From positions 1 to 33,967 of the forward strand of contig CAZTFU010000019.1 of the NCBI GenBank assembly GCA_964612925.1: a stretch of DNA of 33,967 nt, read 5' to 3'. Positions 21,693 to 30,834 of the stretch are shown in pieces. Position numbers and translations under genes: made by a program. This DNA is from Phil1 sp964612925. Lineage in GTDB: Bacteria; Bacillota; Clostridia; Christensenellales; CAG-138. Numbering within the stretch: the first letter of the stretch is position 1; each line of letters opens with the position of its first letter. A model generated the notes under the pieces. That model was not told where the DNA came from. It was given only the letters and a program-made list of their open reading frames with translations, and ran no database searches.

Positions 21693-23252
21693 ATGCAGAG
21701 CAAACTTAATTTGAACCGCGAGCTTGTCGACAGGGCCCGTCAGTCCGCAGCACATATTGCGGCGGACACGCAGAGCTTTATCGATCAGCACACCACGGTT
21801 ACCGTGGAACGTGCGGTTTGCCGCCTGCTGGGTATAGACGGCGTCAACGAGATGGACGTTCCCATGCCCAACGTGGTGGTTGATCACCTTATGGCCAATT
21901 CCATACTGCCCGTAGGCGCGGCATGGTACATTGGCAATGCCATGGTAGAAACCGGCCTTGATCCGCAGGGCGTGGCCGAGGCCATAGACCGCGGCGAGCT
22001 TGACATGAGCAAGCTGCCCGCGCACAGCGATGCCGATATTCGCGCGGCAATTACTCCCATTGTGGAAAAGACAATTGCGCGCATCAACTCCAACGTAAAG
22101 AACCGTAACGAATACCTTGCAAACTTTGGCGACAAGGAAGGTCCGTATCTTTACGTTATAGTTGCTACCGGCAATATATATGAAGATATTACCCAGGCTA
22201 AGGCCGCAGCCAAGCAGGGCGCGGACATTATAGCCGTTATCCGCACCACCGGACAGAGTCTGCTTGACTATGTTCCTTACGGTGCAACCACGGAAGGCTT
22301 CGGCGGCACATACGCCACTCAGGAGAACTTCCGCCTTATGCGCGCGGCACTTGACGAGGTCGGTGAAGAACAGCACCGCTACATCCGCCTGTGCAACTAC
22401 TGCTCCGGATTGTGCATGCCTGAAATCGCCGCCATGGGCGCACTCGAAAGGCTTGACGTTATGCTTAACGATGCACTTTACGGCATACTGTTCCGCGACA
22501 TCAATATGCAGCGTACAATTGTTGACCAGTATTTCTCCCGCGTTATAAACGGCTATGCGGGCGTTATAATCAACACCGGTGAGGATAACTACCTCACTAC
22601 CGACGACGCCATAGTTGCCGCACACACCGTGCTTGCTTCCCAGTTCATAAACGAAGCTTTCGCAAGGGAAGCCGGCATGAGGGAAGAGCAGATGGGTCTT
22701 GGCCATGCGTTCGAAATGGATCCTTCCGTTGAGGATACTTTCCTTTACGAGCTGGCCCAGGCACAGATGGCACGCGAGATATTCCCCAGGGCGCCGCTTA
22801 AGTACATGCCGCCCACGAAGTTCATGACCGGCAATATTTTCCGCGGTCATATACAGGATGCACTGTTCAACATGGTCACCATACTTACGGGACAGAAGCT
22901 GCACCTTCTCGGTATGCTTACCGAGGCCATACATACCCCCTTCATGAGCGACCGCGCCCTTTCAATAGAAAACGCGCAGTACATTTTCCGCACGATGAAG
23001 GATCTTGGTGATGAGCTTACCTACAAGGAAGGCGGCATAATCCAGACCCGCGCAAACGAGGTGCTTACCAAGGCGGCAGACCTGCTTGTCGAAATTGAAA
23101 AGCTTGGCCTGTTCACCACAATCGAAAAGGGCATATTTGCCGATGTAAAGCGTCCCAAGGACGGCGGCAAGGGTCTTGCGGGCGTTGTAGTGAAGGATGA
23201 CAAGTACTTCAATCCCTTTATTGAAGCCATGAAAGGCAGGGTTGCAGAATGA
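21693..23252 (+). CDS. kamD: Lysine 5,6-aminomutase, alpha subunit
   Basis: A 519-residue subunit that forms the TIM-barrel active site for substrate and PLP, next to the B12-binding beta subunit. Family-typical stretches are QSKLNLNRELVDRARQSAAH, IRTTGQSLLDYVPYGATTEG and NYCSGLCMPEIAAMGALE. It moves the amino group of L-beta-lysine from C6 to C5, giving 3,5-diaminohexanoate. GGGAGG precedes the start. The stop overlaps the kamE start by four bases. Confidence 0.96.
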   Translation: MQSKLNLNRELVDRARQSAAHIAADTQSFIDQHTTVTVERAVCRLLGIDGVNEMDVPMPNVVVDHLMANSILPVGAAWYIGNAMVETGLDPQGVAEAIDRGELDMSKLPAHSDADIRAAITPIVEKTIARINSNVKNRNEYLANFGDKEGPYLYVIVATGNIYEDITQAKAAAKQGADIIAVIRTTGQSLLDYVPYGATTEGFGGTYATQENFRLMRAALDEVGEEQHRYIRLCNYCSGLCMPEIAAMGALERLDVMLNDALYGILFRDINMQRTIVDQYFSRVINGYAGVIINTGEDNYLTTDDAIVAAHTVLASQFINEAFAREAGMREEQMGLGHAFEMDPSVEDTFLYELAQAQMAREIFPRAPLKYMPPTKFMTGNIFRGHIQDALFNMVTILTGQKLHLLGMLTEAIHTPFMSDRALSIENAQYIFRTMKDLGDELTYKEGGIIQTRANEVLTKAADLLVEIEKLGLFTTIEKGIFADVKRPKDGGKGLAGVVVKDDKYFNPFIEAMKGRVAE

Positions 23253-24040
23253 GCAGCGGACTTTACAATACCCATAAAATAGACTTTGATACCACGCTTG
23301 ACCTTACCAAGCTCAAACCATACGGCGACACCATGAACGACGGCAAGGTGCAGACCAGCTTCACCCTGCCCGTTAAGGATGACGAGCGCGGTGAAGAAGC
23401 TGCCCGTCAGATTGCAAAGAAGATGGGCCTTGAGGAGCCTAACGTTGCGCACCATATGCCGCTGGATAAGGAATTCACCTTCTATGTGGTGTACGGCAGC
23501 TGTATGCATTCCGTAAATTACGAGGATATCCACGTTATAACCGTTGAATCCGACGTGATGGGCATGGAAGAAACCAACGACTACATCCGTGAGCATATCG
23601 GCCGCAAGGTAGTTATGGTCGGCGCAAGCACCGGTACCGACGCGCACACCGTCGGTATAGACGCAATAATGAACCGCAAGGGCTTTGCGGGTCATTACGG
23701 ACTTGAACGCTATGAAATGATAGAAGCGTACAACCTCGGTTCTCAGGTTCCCAATGAAGATTTCATCAAGAAGGCGCTTGAGCTGAAGGCGGACGTGCTT
23801 TTGGTTTCTCAGACCGTTACCCAGAAGGATGTTCACATCCAGAACCTTACCGACCTTATAGAGTTGCTTGAGGCCGAAGGTCTGCGCGATAAGTTTGTGG
23901 TTTGCTGCGGCGGTCCGCGCATAACTCACGAACTTGCCAAGGAACTGGGCTTTGATGCCGGCTTTGGCGCAGGCAAGTACGCCGATGACGTTGCAAGCTT
24001 TGCCGTTACCGAAATGGTAAAGCGCGGGATGGGCAAATAA
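23249..24040 (+). CDS. kamE: Lysine 5,6-aminomutase, beta subunit (AdoCbl- and PLP-binding)
   Basis: A 263-residue subunit. DAHTVG at residues 131-136 is the DxHxxG motif in which His133 replaces the lower ligand of cobalamin, and K144 in MNRKG is the lysine that binds PLP. Both numbers equal those of the Clostridium sticklandii enzyme. A Rossmann-like B12 domain (about 118-255) ends with VVCCGGPRITHELAKELGFD. ATGA overlap with kamD ensures equimolar synthesis. This gene makes the operon dependent on adenosylcobalamin. Confidence 0.97.
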   Translation: MSSGLYNTHKIDFDTTLDLTKLKPYGDTMNDGKVQTSFTLPVKDDERGEEAARQIAKKMGLEEPNVAHHMPLDKEFTFYVVYGSCMHSVNYEDIHVITVESDVMGMEETNDYIREHIGRKVVMVGASTGTDAHTVGIDAIMNRKGFAGHYGLERYEMIEAYNLGSQVPNEDFIKKALELKADVLLVSQTVTQKDVHIQNLTDLIELLEAEGLRDKFVVCCGGPRITHELAKELGFDAGFGAGKYADDVASFAVTEMVKRGMGK

Positions 24041-24042
24041 GC

Positions 24043-24819
24043 ATGGAATTTATCAAGCTTGAAAAGCGCGGGCACATCGCGCTGCTTAAACTTAACCGTC
24101 CTCATGCTCTTAACGCGCTGAATACCGCCATGCTGAACGAAATCGAAATGGCGGCGGCAAAGGTTGAAAGGGATCCGGGAGTCAGGGTGCTGATAATCAG
24201 CGGTGAAGGTAAATCCTTCGGCGCAGGTGCGGATATAGGGGAAATGGTCGGTTTGAGCCGTGCCGAGGCGCAGGCCTTTGCCGATGCGGGGCACCGTGCT
24301 TTTAAGCGGATCGATGATTTGTATATTCCCGTTATCGCCGCAATACACGGTTACGCTTTGGGCGGCGGGTTGGAGCTTGCACTGTGCTGTGATATAAGGC
24401 TCTGCTCCCAAAGCGCAAAGTTCGGTCAGCCCGAGGTTGGCTTGGGCATAACGCCGGGCTTTGGCGGCACGCAAAGGCTGCCGCGTGTTGTGGGCACATC
24501 CAATGCAATGACCCTTACGCTTACGGGTAAACCCGTCGGGGCGGAAGAGGCACTGATAATGCGGTTGGTCAACAAGGTATATCCCGACGATCAGCTTATG
24601 GACGGCGCGCTTGAAATGGCCGAAACCATAGCAAGCAACGCACCGCTTGCCGTGCATTACTGCAAGGTGGCCATGAGCCGCAGGGTTGACAGATTCCTTG
24701 AAAACGACCTTGATTACGAAGCGCAGGTATTCGGTGAATGTTTTGAAACCGAGGATCAGCAAAATGCCATGACCGCGTTTCTTGCAAAGCGGCCAAAGGG
24801 TGAATTCAAAGGAGTATGA
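24043..24819 (+). CDS. crt: Enoyl-CoA hydratase / 3-hydroxybutyryl-CoA dehydratase (crotonase)
   Basis: A 258-residue crotonase. The oxyanion-hole segment GAGADIGEM and the catalytic region GGGLELALCCDI followed by GQPEVGLGITPGFGGTQRL carry both Glu residues used by hydratases. It would convert 3-hydroxybutyryl-CoA to crotonyl-CoA, serving the acetoacetyl-CoA branch. It starts two bases after the kamE stop and is tightly coupled. A role with another short-chain acyl-CoA is possible. Confidence 0.92.
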   Translation: MEFIKLEKRGHIALLKLNRPHALNALNTAMLNEIEMAAAKVERDPGVRVLIISGEGKSFGAGADIGEMVGLSRAEAQAFADAGHRAFKRIDDLYIPVIAAIHGYALGGGLELALCCDIRLCSQSAKFGQPEVGLGITPGFGGTQRLPRVVGTSNAMTLTLTGKPVGAEEALIMRLVNKVYPDDQLMDGALEMAETIASNAPLAVHYCKVAMSRRVDRFLENDLDYEAQVFGECFETEDQQNAMTAFLAKRPKGEFKGV

Positions 24820-24824
24820 TAAGC

Positions 24825-25676
24825 ATGGACGAAAAAATTGCCGTCATAGGCGCAGGTACAATGGGTCTTGACATTGCAACGGCATTCGCTACCGCGGGTG
24901 CCGATGTGACCGTTCGCGACATAAACGATAAGATAATATCCGCCGCAAGAGCAAGGCTTGAAGCCTCTCTTGCCAAGCGCGTTGCAAAGGGAAAGCTTGA
25001 AGAGAGTGAAATGCACTCAATTCTTTCCCGCATGAGCTTTACAACGGAGCTTGGGGACTGCAAAGATGCGGACCTTATTATAGAAGCGGCGGTTGAAAAG
25101 GCCGACATCAAAAAGCAGATATTTGCTCAGCTTGATGCCGTTTGCCGTGAGGATGCCATACTTGCAAGCAACACAAGTTCCATTTCCATAACGGATATAG
25201 CTTCCGCAACGAAGCATCCCGAGCGGGTTGTCGGTATGCACTTTTTCAACCCCGCTACCGTTATGAAGCTTACGGAGCTTATTCGCGGCGTGTTCACAAG
25301 CGATGATGTTTACTCTAAAGCGAAGGCACTTGCCGTTGCTGCGGGCAAAACACCCGTGGAGGTCAACGAATGCCCCGGCTTTGTTGTGAACAGGCTGCTC
25401 ATTCCCATGATAAACGAGGCCATAGGTCTTTGGGCGGACGGTATCGCCACAAAGGAGGATATCGATACCGCGATGAAGCTTGGCTGCAATCACCCCATGG
25501 GACCGCTTGCGCTTGCCGACATGATAGGGCTTGACGTTTGCCTGTTTATAATGGATACGCTGTATACCGAAACCTGCGACAGTAAGTACAGGGCACACAC
25601 AAAGCTCAGGCAGCTTGTACGTGCTGGACTTATGGGTCGCAAGAGCGGTCGCGGAATATACGATTACACAAAGTAA
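24825..25676 (+). CDS. hbd: 3-hydroxybutyryl-CoA dehydrogenase
   Basis: A 283-residue NAD(P)-dependent enzyme. The N-terminal Rossmann motif is AVIGAGTMGLDIA, and the catalytic His is in GMHFFNPATVMKLTE. The C-terminal NRLLIPMINEA and NHPMGPLALADMIGLD are typical. Start at ATG 24825, ten bases after GGAG; an alternative ATG at 24816 overlaps the crt stop but is only one base from that site. It reduces acetoacetyl-CoA to 3-hydroxybutyryl-CoA. Confidence 0.94.
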   Translation: MDEKIAVIGAGTMGLDIATAFATAGADVTVRDINDKIISAARARLEASLAKRVAKGKLEESEMHSILSRMSFTTELGDCKDADLIIEAAVEKADIKKQIFAQLDAVCREDAILASNTSSISITDIASATKHPERVVGMHFFNPATVMKLTELIRGVFTSDDVYSKAKALAVAAGKTPVEVNECPGFVVNRLLIPMINEAIGLWADGIATKEDIDTAMKLGCNHPMGPLALADMIGLDVCLFIMDTLYTETCDSKYRAHTKLRQLVRAGLMGRKSGRGIYDYTK

Positions 25677-25712
25677 AAAAGTTTTTATAAAACACCCAAA
25701 AAGGAGAGAAAC

Positions 25713-26885
25713 ATGGATTTCAACCTGTCACAGGAGCAGTTAATGCTTCGGGATTTGTACCGCAAGTTCGCTGAAAATGAAGTGAAGCCCCTTGCGGAAG
25801 AGGTGGATGAAGAAGAACGCTTCCCCATGGAAACCGTTAAAAAGCTTGGTCGCTACGGCTTCATGGGCATTCCCTTCCCCACCAAGTATGGCGGAGCAGG
25901 CGGAGATGTGTTGGCTTATGCAATGGCCGTTGAGGAACTGAGCAAGGTCTGCGCAACCACCGGCGTTATAGTTTCCGCACACACCTCACTTTGCTGTGCC
26001 CCCATTTACGAGAACGGCACCGAGGAGCAGAAGATGAAGTACCTGCCCTCCCTGCTCAGCGGCGAAAAGATCGGCGCGTTCGGCCTTACCGAACCCGGTG
26101 CCGGTACCGATGCCGCGGGTCAGCAGACCACTGCCGTGCTGGAAGGCGACCACTATGTGCTTAACGGCACGAAGATCTTCATAACCAATGCGGGTTATGC
26201 AAGCGTTTACATTATATTCGCCATGACCGACAAGTCCGCCGGCACCAAGGGCATTTCCGCCTTTATTGTCGAAAAGGATTTCCCCGGCTTCTCCGTCGGC
26301 AAGAAGGAAAAGAAGATGGGTATCCGCGGCAGCGCCACCTGCGAACTGATTATGGAAAACTGCATAGTTCCCAAGGAAAATCTGCTCGGTAAGGAAGGCA
26401 AGGGCTTTGCCATTGCCATGAAGACCCTTGACGGCGGCCGTATCGGTATCGCAAGTCAGGCTCTCGGTATCGGCGAGGGTGCGGTTGAAGAAACCGTTAA
26501 GTACGTTCAGGAGCGTAAGCAGTTCGGTAAGCGTCTTTCCCAGATGCAGAACACTCAGTTCCAGCTTGCCGATATGCACACCCGCATGAAGGCTGCTCAG
26601 TTCCTTGTATACTCCGCCGCTTGCAAGAAGCAGGCCTATCTCGAGGCTGAGCTTGCCGGTAAGAAGGGCGAAAGCTACTCTGCCGATGCGGCAATGGCCA
26701 AGCTGTTCGCGGCCGAGGCCGCAAGCGATGTTACCCGCAGGGCCGTTCAGCTTTACGGCGGTTACGGCTATACCCGCGAGTATCCCGTTGAGCGCATGAT
26801 GCGCGACGCAAAGATTACCGAGATTTACGAAGGCACCAGCGAAGTCCAGCGTATGGTCATCGCGGCAAACCTTGGCGTAAAGTAA
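25713..26885 (+). CDS. bcd: Butyryl-CoA dehydrogenase (acyl-CoA dehydrogenase family)
   Basis: A 390-residue FAD enzyme. It has an N-terminal helical domain, a middle beta domain with FGLTEPGAGTDAAG and GTKIFITNAGYA, and a C-terminal part with QLYGGYGYTREYPVERMMRDAKI. The catalytic base is E373 in IYEGTSEVQR. With EtfBA directly after it, it reduces crotonyl-CoA to butyryl-CoA. In clostridia this complex often bifurcates electrons to ferredoxin; the sequence is compatible with this but does not prove it. Confidence 0.94.
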   Translation: MDFNLSQEQLMLRDLYRKFAENEVKPLAEEVDEEERFPMETVKKLGRYGFMGIPFPTKYGGAGGDVLAYAMAVEELSKVCATTGVIVSAHTSLCCAPIYENGTEEQKMKYLPSLLSGEKIGAFGLTEPGAGTDAAGQQTTAVLEGDHYVLNGTKIFITNAGYASVYIIFAMTDKSAGTKGISAFIVEKDFPGFSVGKKEKKMGIRGSATCELIMENCIVPKENLLGKEGKGFAIAMKTLDGGRIGIASQALGIGEGAVEETVKYVQERKQFGKRLSQMQNTQFQLADMHTRMKAAQFLVYSAACKKQAYLEAELAGKKGESYSADAAMAKLFAAEAASDVTRRAVQLYGGYGYTREYPVERMMRDAKITEIYEGTSEVQRMVIAANLGVK

Positions 26886-26895
26886 GGAGGCAAGC

Positions 26896-27696
26896 ATGAA
26901 GATCATAGTATGTGTAAAACAGGTTCCCGATACCTCCGGTAAGGTTGCTGTTAACCCCGATGGCACTCTGAATCGTGCCTCCATGCAGACCATAACCAAT
27001 CCGGACGATATGAATGCCGTTGAAGCCGCCCTCAAGCTGAAGGACGAAACCGGCTGCAAGGTTATAGTCGTTTCCATGGGTCCCCCGCCGGCAATGGGTA
27101 TGCTGCGCGAGCTGCTGGCCATGGGTGCGGATGAAGGCGTGCTGGTAAGCGCCCGCGAATTCGGCGGCAGCGATACCTATGCCACCAGTCAGACCCTTGC
27201 CGCCGCAATAGACCACATCGGCATTGAAGCGGATGATATCGTTATGTGCGGCCGCCAGGCAATAGACGGCGATACTGCACAGGTCGGCCCCCAGATCGCG
27301 GAAAAGCTGCATCTGCCCCAGGTCACCTATGCCGCCAAGATCGAAAAGACCGGCGACACTCTGACCGTACAGCGTATGCTTGAGGACGGTTACATGACCG
27401 TTAAGGTCAAGACCCCCTGCCTCATCACCTGCATCAAGGAGCTGAACGAGCCCCGTTACATGAGCGTTGGCGGCGTATATGAAAGCTTTAAGAAGCCCAT
27501 GACCATATTCGACTTCAACACTTTGAAGGATAACCCGCTTATCGACCTGACCACCATCGGTCTTAAGGGTTCACCCACCAACATATTCAAGTCCTTCACT
27601 CCTCCGCCGAAGGGTGTCGGTCAAATGCTTGAAGGTGCCGATAAGGCCACCTGCGACGGTCTTGCCGAAACGCTTGCCGCCAAGCACATTATCTAA
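26896..27696 (+). CDS. etfB: Electron transfer flavoprotein, beta subunit
   Basis: A 266-residue subunit beginning MKIIVCVKQVPDTSGKVAVN. It has VVSMGPPPAMGMLRELLAMGADE and AREFGGSDTYATSQTLAAAI, the region that binds the second cofactor in EtfB. Its arrangement resembles that of the clostridial bifurcating forms, as far as I can judge from memory. GGAGG before the start; 10-base gap after bcd. Confidence 0.94.
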   Translation: MKIIVCVKQVPDTSGKVAVNPDGTLNRASMQTITNPDDMNAVEAALKLKDETGCKVIVVSMGPPPAMGMLRELLAMGADEGVLVSAREFGGSDTYATSQTLAAAIDHIGIEADDIVMCGRQAIDGDTAQVGPQIAEKLHLPQVTYAAKIEKTGDTLTVQRMLEDGYMTVKVKTPCLITCIKELNEPRYMSVGGVYESFKKPMTIFDFNTLKDNPLIDLTTIGLKGSPTNIFKSFTPPPKGVGQMLEGADKATCDGLAETLAAKHII

Positions 27697-27714
27697 GGCG
27701 AAAGGAGAACGAAC

Positions 27715-28821
27715 ATGGCTTACAACAGCATGGATTTAGCAGCCTTTAAGGATGTTTGGGTATTCTGCGAACAGCGTGAAGGCAAACTTATGCCCACCGA
27801 TTTCGAGCTTATCTCGGAAGGTCGTAAGCTGGCGGACGAGCTTGGCGTTAAGCTTTGCGGTCTGCTGCTTGGCGACAATGTGGAAGGTCTTTGCAAGGAG
27901 CTTGCCGGCTACGGTGCGGACAAGATAGTGCTTTGCGAATCCCCCCTGCTTAAATATTACACCACCGATGCCTACGCAAAGGTGATCTGCGATGCTATAG
28001 AAGAGTTCAAGCCCGAGGTATTCCTTGTCGGCGCAAGCACCATCGGCCGCGACCTCGGTCCCCGCTGCGCAGCAAGGCTGCACACCGGTCTTTGCGCGGA
28101 CTGCACGCATCTGGATGTTGACGTACCCAAGTACCTTGACTTCCTGCGTTCAAGCTCCACTCTCGATATCGACAACATGAAGTTCGATATGGAGGATCGC
28201 AACCTGAAGATGACCCGTCCCGCATTCGGCGGTCACCTTATGGCGACCATTATCTGCCCCCGCTTCCGTCCCGCAATGGCGACCGTTCGTCCCGGCGTTA
28301 TGCGCAGGGCCGAGTTTGACCATGCCAAGGCAGATGCAGTCGAAATCGTCCGTCCCGAAATCAAGCTTACCGAAGCCGACATCCACACCGAGGTTGTCGA
28401 GGTCGTTAAGGCCGCCAAGAAGATCGTTGATCTCGTCGGCGCAGACTTCATCGTATCCGTTGGCCGCGGCATAAGCAAGAACGTTGAACAGGGCATAAAG
28501 CTGGCCGAAGATTTGGCCGAGGCTCTGGGCGGCGTTGTCGGCGGCAGCCGTGCCGTTATCGATAACGGTTGGCTTTCCGCAGACCATCAGGTCGGTCAGA
28601 CCGGTAAGACCGTTCACCCCAAGGTGTACATCGCGCTCGGCATTTCCGGTGCAATTCAGCACAAGGCCGGTATGCAGGATTCCGAATGCATAATCGCCGT
28701 GAACACCAACGAATCCGCGCCTATATTTGAAATTGCCGACTACGGCATCTGCGGCGACCTGTTCAAGGTCACTCCTATGCTGACCGAGGCAATCAAGGCG
28801 CAGAAGGCTAAGAAGCAGTAA
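27715..28821 (+). CDS. etfA: Electron transfer flavoprotein, alpha subunit
   Basis: A 368-residue subunit. The C-terminal FAD-binding domain is clear: GGSRAVIDNGWLSADHQVGQ, VHPKVYIALGISGAIQHKAG and VNTNESAPIFEIADYGICGD. No N-terminal ferredoxin domain is present. AAGGAG before the start, 18 bases after etfB. Last gene of the operon. Confidence 0.95.
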   Translation: MAYNSMDLAAFKDVWVFCEQREGKLMPTDFELISEGRKLADELGVKLCGLLLGDNVEGLCKELAGYGADKIVLCESPLLKYYTTDAYAKVICDAIEEFKPEVFLVGASTIGRDLGPRCAARLHTGLCADCTHLDVDVPKYLDFLRSSSTLDIDNMKFDMEDRNLKMTRPAFGGHLMATIICPRFRPAMATVRPGVMRRAEFDHAKADAVEIVRPEIKLTEADIHTEVVEVVKAAKKIVDLVGADFIVSVGRGISKNVEQGIKLAEDLAEALGGVVGGSRAVIDNGWLSADHQVGQTGKTVHPKVYIALGISGAIQHKAGMQDSECIIAVNTNESAPIFEIADYGICGDLFKVTPMLTEAIKAQKAKKQ

Positions 28822-28873
28822 TGCTCCGTCCGCCTGACACAAATCCGTCAGGCATGGCCGTATAAGCTGAAAA

Positions 28874-28915
28874 TATCCGACCCCCGGGTTTACACCGCGG
28901 GTCGGATTTTTATTT
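28874..28915 (+). terminator. Terminator of the lysine-fermentation operon
   Basis: TCCGACCC with a following CGG pairs with CCGCGGGTCGGA, then TTTTTATTT. A second stem, GCCTGAC/GTCAGGC (28832-28853), lies just upstream without a T-tract. The rest of 28822-29073 has no gene. Confidence 0.88.
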
Positions 28916-29073
28916 GCACAAGATACCGTTTTTGCGGCGGCGTATGTCTTAGTCTTGTACCCATTGCATACCGAATATCATTGTTATTCTTTTCACCACA
29001 TTTTTCGGCTTGTTTCGGTGCCCTCTTTGCACATTTTTCCGTATTTATTAAATATGAACCGTTATCGGCACAA

Positions 29074-29105
29074 GAAAAGGGCCGCTCCTCTTGGGGAACG
29101 ACCCT
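29074..29105 (-). terminator. Terminator of pckA
   Basis: On the minus strand AGGGTCGTTC (29096-29105) pairs with GAGCGGCCCT (29078-29087), followed by TTTTC. It lies about 30 bases after the pckA stop. Confidence 0.82.
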
Positions 29106-29135
29106 GTTGTGTTGAATCAAGCCTTCAATCTCGGC

Positions 29136-30707
29136 TTAGGCCTTGGGACCCGCCTCGATTATGTTCTTGGGCATGTTGGAATACTTTTCGAAGTTCTTTA
29201 CGAAGCGAGCCGCAAGATCCTTTGCGGTGGCTTCATACTCGGCATCGTTGTTCCAAAGCTTGCGCTGGCTGAGGAATTCATCGGGCACATTGGGGCAAGC
29301 GGTGGGAACCATTACGTTGAATATCGGGTCAAGCTCGAATTCGCCCTTTTCAAGGTCGCCGTTGAGTGCGGCGGTAACCATGGCGCGGGTGTACTTAAGC
29401 TTCATGCGGGAACCTACGCCGTACTTGCCGCCTGCCCAACCGGTGTTTACAAGGTAAACGTTGGTATGGTGCTTTTCAATGCGTTCGCCCAGCATGTTCG
29501 CATATACGGAGGGATGCAGGGGCAGGAACGGCGCACCGAAGCAGGTGGAGAAGGTGGTCTGCGGTTCAACTATGCCGCGTTCGGTACCTGCAAGCTTGGA
29601 GGTGTAGCCGGAAACGAAGTGGTACATGGCCTGATCGGCGTTGAGCTTTGAGATCGGGGGCAGTACGCCGAAAGCATCCGCGGTGAGGAATATAACCGTC
29701 TTGGGATGACCCGCAACGCCGGGGATAAGGCAGTTGGGTATGTAATCCACGGGGTAGCCAACGCGGGTATTCTCGGTAAGGGAATTATCCGCGTAGTCAA
29801 GCTTACGGGTTTCAGGATCCATAATTACGTTCTCGACAAGGGAGCCGAACTTTATGGCGTTCCAAATCTGGGGCTCATTTTCCTGAGAAAGGTTGATGCA
29901 CTTTGCATAGCAGCCGCCCTCGATATTGAATATGCCGCTTTCGCTCCAGCCATGCTCATCGTCACCGATAAGGCTGCGGTTGGGATCCGCGCTGAGGGTG
30001 GTCTTGCCCGTGCCGCTGAGACCGAAGAACAGTGCGCTGTCACCCTCGGCACCAACGTTTGCGGAGCAGTGCATGGTGAACACACCCTGCTTGGGCAGGA
30101 GGTAGTTCATCACGGAGAATACGCTCTTCTTTATTTCGCCCGCATACTGGCTGCCCGCGATTATAACGGTACGCTTGTTGAAGTTGACGATTATGGCCGC
30201 CTCGCTGTGGACGCCGTCAACCTCGGGATTGCACTTGAAGCCGGGTGCGGCTATTATGGTGAAGCCGGGCACGAAATCCTTAAGCTGTTCCTCGGTGGGG
30301 CGAACAAGCAGCTGATGTATAAACAGGTTCTGGCTTGCAAGTTCGTTTACAACGCGAACGGGCAGATGATAGTTTTCATCGGCACCGGCAAAGCCCTCGA
30401 ACACGAATATGTCACGACCCTGAAGGTATGCGGTCATGCGGTTATATATTGCATCATACTTTTCTTCGCTTATGGGAACGTTGACCTTGCCCCAATCTAT
30501 ATCGTCATGGATATTGGGTGCATCAACAACAAAACGGTCATCGGGTGAACGGCCGGTGTATTTGCCGGTGGTTACCACCAGCGCACCGGTTTCGCTAAGG
30601 GTACCCTCACCGCGGCGCAGAGCATGCTCAACAAGCTGTGCGGGCGTAAGATTTCTGTACACGGCCTTGGGCGCAACAATGCCAAGAGCCTCAATGTAAT
30701 CGCTCAT
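29136..30707 (-). CDS. pckA: Phosphoenolpyruvate carboxykinase (ATP)
   Basis: A 523-residue enzyme that interconverts oxaloacetate and PEP with ATP/ADP. It shows the kinase-1a motif FGLSGTGKTTLSADP, the metal-binding stretch IGDDEHGWSESGIFNIEGGC, and TGKYTGRSPDDRFVV near the N-terminus. Start at 30707 (MSDYIEALG), with AAGGAG 11 bases upstream; the frame extends to 30755, but that part covers the leader palindrome. In a fermenter it may run toward oxaloacetate, which could feed a decarboxylase pump, though the pump's substrate here is unknown. Confidence 0.96.
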   Translation of the reverse strand: MSDYIEALGIVAPKAVYRNLTPAQLVEHALRRGEGTLSETGALVVTTGKYTGRSPDDRFVVDAPNIHDDIDWGKVNVPISEEKYDAIYNRMTAYLQGRDIFVFEGFAGADENYHLPVRVVNELASQNLFIHQLLVRPTEEQLKDFVPGFTIIAAPGFKCNPEVDGVHSEAAIIVNFNKRTVIIAGSQYAGEIKKSVFSVMNYLLPKQGVFTMHCSANVGAEGDSALFFGLSGTGKTTLSADPNRSLIGDDEHGWSESGIFNIEGGCYAKCINLSQENEPQIWNAIKFGSLVENVIMDPETRKLDYADNSLTENTRVGYPVDYIPNCLIPGVAGHPKTVIFLTADAFGVLPPISKLNADQAMYHFVSGYTSKLAGTERGIVEPQTTFSTCFGAPFLPLHPSVYANMLGERIEKHHTNVYLVNTGWAGGKYGVGSRMKLKYTRAMVTAALNGDLEKGEFELDPIFNVMVPTACPNVPDEFLSQRKLWNNDAEYEATAKDLAARFVKNFEKYSNMPKNIIEAGPKA

Positions 30708-30728
30708 TTTATAAATTGCTCCTTTCAA

Positions 30729-30744
30729 CGTACACGTTTGTACG
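30729..30744. promoter_or_regulatory. Palindrome in the pckA leader
   Basis: CGTACA (30729-30734), four bases, TGTACG (30739-30744). It lies between the pckA promoter and its start codon. It could be an operator or a small leader hairpin; no regulator gene is nearby. Confidence 0.45.
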
Positions 30745-30774
30745 ACTTTGGGCATTATTGCCCTAACCAGAAAG

Positions 30775-30803
30775 ATTATACCCCGAAGTAATGCTTATTG
30801 CAA
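30775..30803 (-). promoter_or_regulatory. Promoter for pckA
   Basis: On the minus strand TTGCAA (30798-30803), a 17-base spacer and TATAAT (30775-30780). The -35 is its own reverse complement and may also serve the divergent gene. Confidence 0.75.
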
Positions 30804-30827
30804 GCGGAGCATGATACATGATACAAT
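30798..30827 (+). promoter_or_regulatory. Promoter for the L,D-transpeptidase gene (possibly leaderless)
   Basis: TTGCAA (30798-30803), an 18-base spacer and TACAAT (30822-30827). The start codon of the next gene is only seven bases after the -10, so the transcript would begin at or next to the ATG. No ribosome site precedes that ATG. Confidence 0.55.
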
Positions 30828-30834
30828 AAAAAAC

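Noticed and set aside
21675..22934. A 419-residue minus-strand frame opposite kamD
   Set aside because: Antisense shadow of kamD without family motifs.
25986..27122. A 378-residue minus-strand frame opposite bcd and etfB
   Set aside because: Antisense shadow; composition is that of a reversed coding strand.
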